From: Hamiltosporidium magnivora
Lineage: Eukaryota > Microsporidia > Dubosqiidae
Assembly (NCBI GenBank): GCA_004325065.1
Contig: PITI01000315.1
Span: forward strand, 1 to 14,650
Reading direction: 5' to 3'
DNA: 14,650 nucleotides
Made by a program: the position numbers and the translations under genes. Shown piece after piece: positions 7,659 to 14,650 of the stretch. The number at the start of each line of letters is the position of its first letter. Position 1 is the first letter of the stretch. A model generated the notes under the pieces. It was not told where the DNA came from. It searched no databases and saw only the letters and a program-made list of their open reading frames with translations.

Positions 7659-8415
7659 TAACTTATCGAAAACAAAGTATTTTATATTTCTTTAGCAAGA
7701 TTTCATGTGAAACACGTTTTAAATATTTTTCGTGTCTTTTGTATGAAACAAATATTTTAAAATTTGTTTCGCAGTTATTTAATCATCAAATTCAACTCTC
7801 TACAAATAAAAAAAACAAATCTATCATATCTCATTTCTGTGTTGCTATACACAACCGAAAGAAATTTAATTTATCAAACCAAATTATTTCTTTGATATAA
7901 ATTTTAACAAACTCTAGCATGAATGCATATAAAAATAATAATTATCACACTATCAAAATCTGCCGCCAAGATGTACATAAGGTATACTAAGAAGAAATGA
8001 ACCATATAAATCTCCTAAATAAACGAAAAAATTTATAAATTTATAAATCTGCACATTTATAGATAAAAAAATTAAAAATTTGATATAGATTTGCTTGAAT
8101 GTATAAGTCAATCTCTTTTTGGTTGGTCCATCCTAATTTTTAGTTTTAAGATTAAAAAATTTGGTGGAATTTTAAATTTGAATAAGTAAAATTTGTTAAA
8201 AAAATAGACCGACCAATTCCGTATAGGCATCGATTTATCTTTTTATACCAACATTTTTTCAAAATTTTATGTAACTGTCTCTTTATTAGAAGAATAAAAT
8301 CAATAAGATGTTCTTTTTCTCATATTTTGAATCACCGATTTGAAAATAAAATTTTAACTGAGATGTAAAAGAATAATTAATTACAAACAAATCAAATTTT
8401 ATAGATAAATTGAAT
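7659..8415. other. AT-rich intergenic region upstream of the secreted-protein gene
   Basis: No supportable gene and no clear repeat. The part next to 7658 must hold the promoter of the minus-strand gene, but I see no CCC-type element close to that start codon (the leader on the minus strand reads CGATAAGTTAATG). Confidence 0.55.
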
Positions 8416-8661
8416 TTAAATACTCATAAAACAGAAGAGTTTAAAGTGGTCAAAGGTGTAAAAAAAATATATTAACGTAAGTATGACATTTTTTAAGCGT
8501 AATTTCAAGAAATACTTATAAATATCGAATCTTATAGTTTCGTCTGAGATGAGAATTAAACCGTCTAAAATACCACGCGGGAGATCTACTAAATGCCGAG
8601 AAGGCGGCTTTAAATTCGAGGCATTCAAATGACCGCACTCATTTAACGGATGTACAAATCA
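8416..8661 (-). pseudogene. GC-rich ORF relic, possible decayed gene or transposon fragment
   Basis: On the minus strand the frame is open from about 8658 to 8416, but with no ATG at its start; an in-frame TGA stands at 8659-8661 and a TAG twelve bases further upstream. The first part reads VHPLNECGHLNASNLKPPS then RHLVDLPRGILDGLILISDE, which looks much more like real protein than the Phe/Tyr/Leu-rich part after it. The line 8581-8640 is 45% G+C by hand count, in a region otherwise near 20%. I cannot name a family. It ends about 100 bases before repeat copy 2 and has no counterpart beside copy 1, so it is probably not part of that repeat. Chance cannot be excluded. Confidence 0.3.
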
Positions 8662-8756
8662 CGGATGGGGCTATGTCGAAACAAACTTAAAAAAAAATTA
8701 TAATTTCAAATAAGCTATTTCAGATCAATAGAAGGGTGAGTAAAACCTCATAAAAA

Positions 8757-9450
8757 AACCATCTGCTTGGTAATAATTAGATAAATTGGCATGAAAGTCT
8801 TTTTTCGGTTTCTACTATCATGAAGAAGGCACAAATTTTTGGTTGATTCATGGAAGTTATATATTAAATTGAAAGTCTACCAAATGATTAACATTTCTCT
8901 ACATGTCTATTTTGTAGTTTTTTATGTAACCAGATTTCAGACAGCTATTGAAATTGTAGGTATTTGCCATTAAAATACATGAAAACATAGCTTTTCCCAC
9001 TCGGATAGATGACTTAGCGCCTGTGAAATATAAAAATAGACTCTTTTGACAAAAATTCTAAGAAGCAGGTTATACCTTTTGGTATGACATTGTACTGGCT
9101 AGGCGTACCTCATATAAATTTCCGAAATATATATTAGCTAGAAGTTTATTATGTTCGGAAAGTGTAGAGTAAGTGGGGAGGCTGCATGGTCTTGGTGGTG
9201 CCAAGGATGGGTTTTCTTTTGATCAACCTAAATTAAACGAACATTAACGAACTCCGGACAACTTTAGATCCCATTAATAAGGTTTTATACACCTGGTAGA
9301 TGAAAGGCTTTGGAATGTAGGTATCGCAGGGGTATCGATGGAGTGTTGGGAAAGCAGTTATTTATGTTAAACACAGAACTGGGTTAATATAATTAAAACA
9401 ATAAATCAAACGTCACGCTTTGAAAAATATGTGATGTTTTTTAAATAAAA
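8757..9450. repeat. diverged dispersed repeat, copy 2
   Basis: Aligns in the same orientation with 3381-4253. Landmarks are AACCATCTG at the left end, TTTTTTATGTAACCAGAT (8917) against TTTTTTATGTACTAGAT (3546), the stem-loop at 9068-9088, GTAGAGTAAGTGGG (9162), GTATCGATGGAGTGTTGGG (9332), TTATTTATGTTAAACACAGAACTGGGTTAAT (9358-9388) and ATGTGATGTTTTTTAAATAAAA at the right end. Similarity may go on to about 9520. It lacks the stretch that is 3767-3940 in copy 1. Stop codons interrupt all frames, so no intact gene is present. Both copies are probably relics of the same mobile element or duplicated segment. Confidence 0.75.
9068..9088. repeat. stem-loop inside repeat copy 2
   Basis: GGTTATACCTTTTGGTATGAC folds as GTTATACC with GGTATGAC around a TTTT loop: eight pairs including one G-U. 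It sits in the block best conserved between the two repeat copies. Confidence 0.45.
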
Positions 9451-11071
9451 TGAGATCAAAGCAATAATTAACTTACACTAAATAATCTAAAATCAACATT
9501 TCCAGATAATCAAATAGATTTAAATAAAACATCCAACAAGCAAATATAATTCAACTATTATATAAAAACATTATATTATTCTATAAAAAAGCTCAAATTT
9601 CAAACTATTCTGTGTGTTTATTAAATAAAATATATTAAAAGTTAAAATATTTTTGTTTATGGCAAAAAGATTCGAAACCAATTATGCTTAATACCCAATG
9701 CCTTAGGGGCCACTGAGAGCCTGAATTTACTGTATCATTTCATCTTTCATCACCAAAGGTCTGTTTTTCTTATTCGTCTATACCAAGGTAACATATATAT
9801 ATTTTTTCATAAAGACATTAGGTTTTAGGGCAACCCCTAAGCTATAAATGTTTCGGTTTGCTTGTGTATGTTTTTCCCACGAATTTCTAATTCTTTCAGG
9901 ATAACCTAGCTGTCGTAGCCTGTTTCTTTTTCCTTTTCAAATAAACTTAAAAATATATTCGTAACATTTAAGAAATTAAATTATGATCATTCAAATTTTT
10001 TTAGCTCGGAATTCATTTATAAATTCATTTTTAGAGGTTTAAAAATGGTCTATATTGATATTTTTTTAAAAATACCGTGATTTATGCGAATTTACTATGT
10101 TACTAATCTTATAAATTTATTTCATTGAAAATTCTTTTTGGAAATATATTTGAATTTTAGAATATTTTTTATACTGCTTATAAATTGTTTTCAAGTAACT
10201 TTGCAATTTTATTCTAAACTTTTCGATTTATAAAGTACAGATAGGTTTTTAAAAATAGCCAAAAAAAATTCTGATAATTCTAATCATATGCAATTTGATA
10301 TGATTTGGTTTTTTTATCATTAACTTTCTGGATTTATAATGTTCTGGTTCTAATGCTTAATAGCTCGCGATTTTTCTATTCTTTATTTTCTTTCAAAAGC
10401 TCATTTTTATTTTTTTATACTCAAATAATTCTCCAATGTTTAAATATAAAACTGTAAATAACCAAATAAATTAACAGAAAGATTACTAATCAAATCAATC
10501 ATCTATTTCTAAGTAATAAAATTCAATCTCACTCTGTAATATTATAAAAAATACTTTCAATAATTAAAAAAACATCTTTTGTATAAAATATTTCAAACTT
10601 TCTTTTTGAAGACAAAAAGTTGCAATAAATACATGGAAATTCTATTGTAAAATAAGTTACAAATCAGGAAAAGTTTTATATTCTAAAATTTATACTTTTT
10701 TGCTATAATGGTTAGTTTTTGTATTATATTTGATCATTATAAGTATCAAAAGGTATTAAAGATATAAAAATAATCTTATTAATGAATATATTTACTGTTT
10801 AAATAGTATAAAGAGTCATATAATTAGATTAAATATAATAATTGCTGATAGAATATTCACACTATTCTTCAATAATACATTTCATTCTTCGTCTTTAAAT
10901 TTTCAGAATATTTATGCAGTCAACAAAAAATATTTAATTTAAAGTTTATTTTATAAAATTTTTTTTCGATTTAATTTAACGATAATCCTATAAAAAGATT
11001 TTTCGATAAAAATTTGAAAAAGAAAAATTTCCACAAAAAGCAAAGAAAATATTTTAAAAAAGAAATCAGTT
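9451..11071. other. long gene-poor region
   Basis: No supportable gene over 1.6 kb. The stretch 9660-9960 has clearly higher complexity than the rest. On the minus strand it can be read with stop codons as K-E-L-E-I-R-G-K-N-I-H-K-Q-T and Y-M-L-P-W-Y-R-R-I-R, which may be a decayed coding sequence, but I cannot assign a family. It also holds CTTAGGGG (9702-9709) and its complement CCCCTAAG (9834-9841). The remainder, about 9960-11071, is A/T runs only. Confidence 0.5.
9826..9841. repeat. short GC-containing hairpin
   Basis: TTAGGG, loop CAAC, then CCCTAA, a perfect six-base-pair stem in an AT-rich region. The right arm extends to CCCCTAAG, which is also complementary to CTTAGGGG at 9702-9709. 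Role unknown. Confidence 0.35.
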
Positions 11072-12172
11072 TTATAAATTTTGACTTTTATTGATGTCTC
11101 GAATAAAATCTGAATGGCTTTTATTCAAATATGTAAATATAAAAGAATCAGGGGATAAATTACACAAGAATGTATCACAAGTTGAAAAATCAAATACATT
11201 TTCATCAAAAATTCTTCTTTTAAATTTATCTAAACACTTATTTTCAGATACTTTTTGAACAAGACACCATTTTAAAAAATTCAAACCAATAATTTTGTGT
11301 TTCAAGTATATTTTTAAAATATATTTTAATTTAAAAAATTCCTGATAGAAATTTTGACTATACAACGAAAACTTATTAAAAAGAATAATATCAGTAAAAA
11401 ATATTCTATGAAATGACTGATCACTTAACAGTCCTTTCAATGGAACCAGCATTTTTCGTATTTTTTTACTGTTTTTCAAACAAAAATTAAATTTATTTTT
11501 AGATTTGACGTATCTCATCATCAAGAAAATATTTGATTGAATTTTTTTTAGTGCCTTGCTTGGTGGAACAAAAATAATATTTTTTGGTTTAATAGATTCA
11601 CATAAGTGAAGCATATAAAGTTGATTGTATTGAAGAAATTTTGACGGTTTTTTGTTACAGAAATTATCAATTTTTGATAAATCGTACCTTAGAAATTCCA
11701 AAAATACCTTTTCTACATTTTCTATTGTAAATTCTTTAAACAGCTGTAATAAAAGAAACACTGAATACGTAAATCCATGATTAAATTTTACTAAAATATT
11801 TTCATTTGATGATTGATGAGACACATAAAATAAAAATTTATCAAAAAATATATTTTTAGTTGCATTGTAACAAAAATAAGTTATTTCTTTATAAATCTGA
11901 GTAACTTTATCATTTTTATAATGCATGTAATAAGAAGACCCCAGGGTTTGAGGATATTCTTGTCCCTCAAGATACAAATAAAAAAGAATAAACAATAAAG
12001 TATCATTTGTCCATTGAGAAGGTGGTGAAATGTTTAGATCAGATACCAACAGATCCATAGTATTATTCCCTATTTCTATACAGGAATGCATCTTTTCTAA
12101 TATTTGTTCATCTTTATATTCCACTTCAATATTTTCTGAGAATTTTTTTATATCAAAAAAGGCATTTTTCAT
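11072..12172 (-). CDS. unrecognised 366-residue protein
   Basis: A complete frame from ATG to TAA, with a CCCCTT element ten bases before the ATG that supports the start. I do not recognise the family. The protein is rich in Phe, Leu, Lys and Asn and seems mostly helical: several amphipathic or hydrophobic helices (about 58-68 LLFILFYLYLE, 136-150, 266-300) lie between basic stretches such as KNSKKIRK (235-242). No signal peptide and no convincing transmembrane segment are seen; the hydrophobic runs are short and broken by charged residues. SPPSQWTNDTLLF (about 49-61) and PPSKALKKIQ (about 203-212) are the least low-complexity motifs. It could be a fast-evolving subunit of a conserved nuclear complex or a lineage-specific protein. 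Size, start signal and a frame of 366 codons in such AT-rich DNA make it a real gene. Confidence 0.82.
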   Translation of the reverse strand: MKNAFFDIKKFSENIEVEYKDEQILEKMHSCIEIGNNTMDLLVSDLNISPPSQWTNDTLLFILFYLYLEGQEYPQTLGSSYYMHYKNDKVTQIYKEITYFCYNATKNIFFDKFLFYVSHQSSNENILVKFNHGFTYSVFLLLQLFKEFTIENVEKVFLEFLRYDLSKIDNFCNKKPSKFLQYNQLYMLHLCESIKPKNIIFVPPSKALKKIQSNIFLMMRYVKSKNKFNFCLKNSKKIRKMLVPLKGLLSDQSFHRIFFTDIILFNKFSLYSQNFYQEFFKLKYILKIYLKHKIIGLNFLKWCLVQKVSENKCLDKFKRRIFDENVFDFSTCDTFLCNLSPDSFIFTYLNKSHSDFIRDINKSQNL

Positions 12173-12180
12173 TGAAATCG

Positions 12181-12186
12181 AAGGGG
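12181..12186 (-). promoter_or_regulatory. CCCCTT element before the 366-residue gene
   Basis: Read on the minus strand the leader is CCCCTTCGATTTCA followed by ATG. The hexamer is identical to the one before the eL6 start codon, only a few bases further away. It fits the microsporidian CCC-type start-proximal signal. Confidence 0.5.
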
Positions 12187-13146
12187 AAGTATTTATTTCT
12201 GGTTGATTAAAATAAAAAAATTTCTTTTGCCCCGGAAAAACAGAATAAAAAAATTTGAATCGAAACTAAAATTATTTTAACGAATACCTGTTTTCAAGTA
12301 ATCTAAGATTGTATTAATTAAATCCTTTCAAAATATTTGGAAACGCAAATTAAAAATTTAATTAAATCATTCACTGATTTTAGGATCAAATTAATATGTT
12401 ATAATCTGTGATGTTTCCTTGGAGAAGTATCGTTAAGAAGGCTTGGACTCTTCAAGAGCTGTAATGCCGCAGAGTAAGTAAGTAACCTGGGATGTTATTG
12501 TGACCAAATACCATAAAATGTATCTTAAAATTATTTAATTCAATCAGAAAATAGAGGCTTGTATACAATCCATAGTACTTAAAATATTTTTTATGTCACT
12601 TTTTGATATAAAAAAGGAAATTAATAAATTTAAATTCATATCTTTAGTGTAGTTAGTGTAACTAACACGCTGGACTAAACTTTTTGAATAGTTTGAGATT
12701 CCTCAACGCACTACCCCATTCTTCTTTACATTCATAAAACTTCTCCAGAGTAGTTAGTAAACCCAATATGGAGAAAAATAATTTCTGTAAAAATGAATAT
12801 TTTTTGACCAATAAAAAGCAAATAGTTTATAAAATTTGGATATAAAGTTTAAACTTTTAAACAAAAATTTTATTAAATTGATACAAAAATAAGTCGATAA
12901 AATACAAAATTTGTATTTTTAAATAACAATTTTATTATATGAATTTCTGGATTGAAACTTTTTTCACACTTTTGCATATTTTCTTCTACTTCTTTAGCCA
13001 CCATGTTTAGTCTTTTAAATGCGACACATAAAAAACATAAAAATTGGGTTTTAAAATAACAACTTAGCCTATATAAATAATTAAAATTTAACTTTAGAAT
13101 AAATATTTTGATTCTCAGATTTTTTAATAAAATATTTTTTTAAAAT
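12187..13146. other. intergenic region between the 366-residue gene and the Ulp1 gene
   Basis: No gene that I can support. Two islands of mixed composition stand out at about 12410-12500 and 12645-12775. The second has a GTTAGT-GTA-ACTAAC hairpin (12652-12666), and GTAGTTAGT occurs twice (about 12649 and 12752). A copy of the short dispersed repeat lies at 12946-13003. The remainder is A/T-rich. Confidence 0.5.
12946..13003 (-). repeat. short dispersed repeat, copy B
   Basis: Aligns without gaps to 14379-14436: TCTGG is identical and the next 53 bases have 41 identities by hand count. On the minus strand it reads M-V-A-K-E-V-E-E-N-M, like the C-terminus V-V-K-E-V-E-E-N-I of the right-edge gene, but the stop codon of that gene is replaced by CAA. 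It lies about 140 bases past the stop codon of the Ulp1 gene, so it is in the 3' flank of that gene. Confidence 0.65.
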
Positions 13147-14127
13147 TTAACTAATATTAAATTTGTGTCCTATTTGATACAATATTTCTCCTGCCAATAT
13201 CTCATGAATCAGTATTTTTCTATACGAATTCATTTTTTTATAAACAAAATTTATTTCTTTATTTTCGATTCGATATCTAGCATACAAACAACAAAATACA
13301 CCACAATCATCTGAATTATACTGTTTTGGAATATTTTTTATATTGCGAATACCAAAACAATTATAATTTGGTAAACCGGTTGCAATGAAATATTCTTTGA
13401 TTTTTTTGCAGACAAAAATATCGAAGAATCCTAATGAATTGTAATATTCGATTGATTTAGAATATAAATCTACAACTACCAAAGTCCAATGGCTATTTTT
13501 ATGAATCGGTATTAAAATCAACTCGTATATAGAAATATTTTGATTTAAATTCCATTTTCTCACCCACTCAATACCTTTTTCACACAAAGTAGTATAAAAA
13601 TAAGTAGAAAATACTTTTATAAATTTTCCTGTTTTCATAGAATATTCTTCAATAATTTTAAAATAAAAATTTATAATTTTGTCGTTCAACCAATTTCTTG
13701 GTAATAAAGTACAGAAATCTGTAAAATAAATTCCCATTTTATATTTTTTTACGAAAATATCTTTTTTCAACATTTTTTTAATAAAAATATTTAAATCGTA
13801 ATACGAATCAAATGAAGAATTTCCAGTTTTAAATTTTTCTTTTAAATAAATTTCTACTAATCTCTTTGTATTTGAATAACTTAAACATAAAAATTTGTAA
13901 ATAAAATCATCAATAAAATACTTTTCGTTCAGAATATCAAAATATTTTGATATTTTCTCTTCATTTTTTATTATTATTTTTTTATCATCATTTCCTATAT
14001 TATGTTGTATATTTTCTTCTTTTATCGTTATGTTTATATTCTTTATATTCTCTTTAATACAAAAATCATTATCACAACTACTTTCTGACACATCTTCATA
14101 ACTCAACTTGAAATCATAATCATTCAT
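13147..14127 (-). CDS. Ulp1/SENP-type SUMO protease (peptidase C48) with Asn at the catalytic Asp position
   Basis: A 326-residue protein. Residues 1-130 are hydrophilic, rich in Asn, Lys, Asp and Glu, and probably disordered in part; IIIK next to acidic residues (51-57) could be a SUMO-interacting motif, but this is speculative. The C48 domain follows: LPRNWLND (142-149, W146), then HW (H213), then YYNSLG (228-233), then the oxyanion Gln Q269 and nucleophile C275 in QYNSDDCGVF. Spacing fits Ulp1: His to the acid position is 17 residues and Gln to Cys is 6. The family removes SUMO from proteins and matures the SUMO precursor, usually at the nuclear envelope. The unusual point is N230 (codon AAT, plus-strand 13438-13440), where Ulp1 and the SENPs have Asp. 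All else in the site is kept, so activity with a papain-like Cys-His-Asn triad is possible. No CCC element precedes the ATG. Confidence 0.92.
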   Translation of the reverse strand: MNDYDFKLSYEDVSESSCDNDFCIKENIKNINITIKEENIQHNIGNDDKKIIIKNEEKISKYFDILNEKYFIDDFIYKFLCLSYSNTKRLVEIYLKEKFKTGNSSFDSYYDLNIFIKKMLKKDIFVKKYKMGIYFTDFCTLLPRNWLNDKIINFYFKIIEEYSMKTGKFIKVFSTYFYTTLCEKGIEWVRKWNLNQNISIYELILIPIHKNSHWTLVVVDLYSKSIEYYNSLGFFDIFVCKKIKEYFIATGLPNYNCFGIRNIKNIPKQYNSDDCGVFCCLYARYRIENKEINFVYKKMNSYRKILIHEILAGEILYQIGHKFNIS

Positions 14128-14378
14128 TTTTTTACAGTTTTTTTTACAAAATAAAAATTATAAAAGTTGAATAAAAATGTGGATTTATTAATTTTAACGC
14201 TCTAAATTTTTATGTCAGTTTTTTTATTTTTGTTTTACTCCTTTTTTGAATTCAGAAGAATATTGATGAGATATTTTGAAAAACTTATTTCAAATACCAC
14301 ATTTTTCCTGTAATTTAGGTTTTTTTATAAATTAATCATTTTCTACTCTTTAAAAGATATAAAATTATTTAATAAAAT

Positions 14379-14436
14379 TCTGGGTTAAAACATTTTTACC
14401 ATTTTTATATGTTTTCTTCTACCTCTTTAACCACTA
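14379..14436 (-). repeat. short dispersed repeat, copy C
   Basis: The ungapped partner of 12946-13003. It covers the last ten or so codons of the partial right-edge gene and about 26 bases after its stop codon. Because the similarity crosses the stop codon, the repeat seems to be a DNA-level repeat (the end of an element or of a duplicated gene) and not just a shared protein motif. Confidence 0.65.
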
Positions 14437-14650
14437 TTGTCTCTTCTTCCAAATCCGACTCTTTATTTATGTTATTAGTCGGTTCCTCTAAAGTGGTTCC
14501 TCCTTGTGAAATAAGGGGTGCTTTATTTTTCGGTTTAAAATTTTTTGCACCATCTTCCTCTCTCTTCTCTTCTTTTAAAGGGAGTGTTGGCTCCTCATGC
14601 ATCTCTGATCTCATAATAACACCAATTGACGCTCTCTCCCAGCTCTCTTC
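14405..14650 (-). CDS. 3' end of an unidentified gene, truncated by the window edge
   Basis: The frame is open on the minus strand from the window edge to TAA at 14405. A Met is available at 14614, but twelve codons upstream of it are also open to the edge (E-E-S-W-E-R-A-S-I-G-V-I), so the gene very likely starts outside the window. The visible part is hydrophilic and rich in Glu, Lys, Pro and Thr, with acidic tails (EEKREED, then LEEETIVVKEVEENI) and no domain that I recognise. By hand count 14401-14650 is about 38% G+C, far above the other genes here. The last codons and the bases after the stop are repeated at 12946-13003 and in part at 5771-5798. Unusual composition and a repeated end suggest a mobile element (for example the end of a retrotransposon polyprotein) or a multicopy gene family; a normal gene remains possible. 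Confidence 0.5.
   Translation of the reverse strand, partial: EESWERASIGVIMRSEMHEEPTLPLKEEKREEDGAKNFKPKNKAPLISQGGTTLEEPTNNINKESDLEEETIVVKEVEENI

Noticed and set aside
3381..9450. The two direct repeats as LTRs of one retrotransposon
   Set aside because: The DNA between them carries ordinary cellular genes (eL6, TFIIIC5, a secreted protein) and no reverse transcriptase or integrase, and the copies differ too much to be LTRs of one recent insertion.
9668..9685. GATTCGAAACC as a tRNA-type B box
   Set aside because: The matching T-stem does not pair and no acceptor stem, anticodon arm or A box lies upstream at the right distance.
1..14650. CRISPR arrays, prokaryotic operons, integrons or defence islands
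   Set aside because: No spaced short repeats of array type and no bacterial ribosome-binding sites were seen; the recognised genes are all eukaryotic.

Overview
The window looks like a very AT-rich, gene-poor stretch of a microsporidian nuclear genome. The reasons are that the genes are eukaryotic (a CTD-type cyclin-dependent kinase, ribosomal protein eL6, TFIIIC subunit 5, a Ulp1 SUMO protease), all are intronless and compact, the proteins are at or below the usual family length, and three of the start codons have a CCC(C)T-type element a few bases upstream, as described for microsporidian promoters. Gene density is low for the phylum: six complete protein genes and one partial gene fill less than a third of 14.65 kb, so the source is more like one of the expanded, AT-rich microsporidian genomes than Encephalitozoon. 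The species cannot be named from this sequence alone.

Layout: 1-1626 is gene-poor, with one doubtful small ORF over a nested inverted repeat. 1627-2550 (+) is a CDK of the CTK1/CDK9/CDK12 kind. 2551-5100 is non-coding and holds copy 1 of a diverged repeat (3381-4253, perhaps to about 4340), then two tandem duplications, the second in the eL6 promoter region. 5101-5622 (+) is ribosomal protein eL6. 5623-6156 has a 65-bp tandem duplication. 6157-7197 (-) is TFIIIC subunit 5 (Tfc1/GTF3C5), and 29 bp upstream of it 7227-7658 (-) encodes a small, probably secreted, Ser/Asn/Asp-rich protein. 7659-11071 is gene-poor and holds a GC-rich ORF relic (8416-8661) and copy 2 of the repeat (8757-9450, perhaps to about 9520). 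11072-12172 (-) is an unrecognised 366-residue protein. 13147-14127 (-) is a Ulp1-family SUMO protease. 14405-14650 (-) is the 3' end of a compositionally different gene that runs off the right edge and shares a short repeat with the 3' flank of the Ulp1 gene.

Functionally the recognised genes are core nuclear and translation genes: Pol II elongation kinase, Pol III initiation factor, large ribosomal subunit protein and SUMO deconjugation. Nothing suggests an operon; the only closely packed pair is the secreted protein and TFIIIC5.

The most notable points are: (a) the SUMO protease has Asn in place of the catalytic Asp, while His, Gln and Cys are kept; (b) a decayed, relatively GC-rich repeat of about 0.7-0.9 kb is present twice in direct orientation on either side of the eL6-TFIIIC5 block; (c) a short repeat is shared between the partial right-edge gene and two other intergenic sites. 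I did not find a clearly new multi-gene system.
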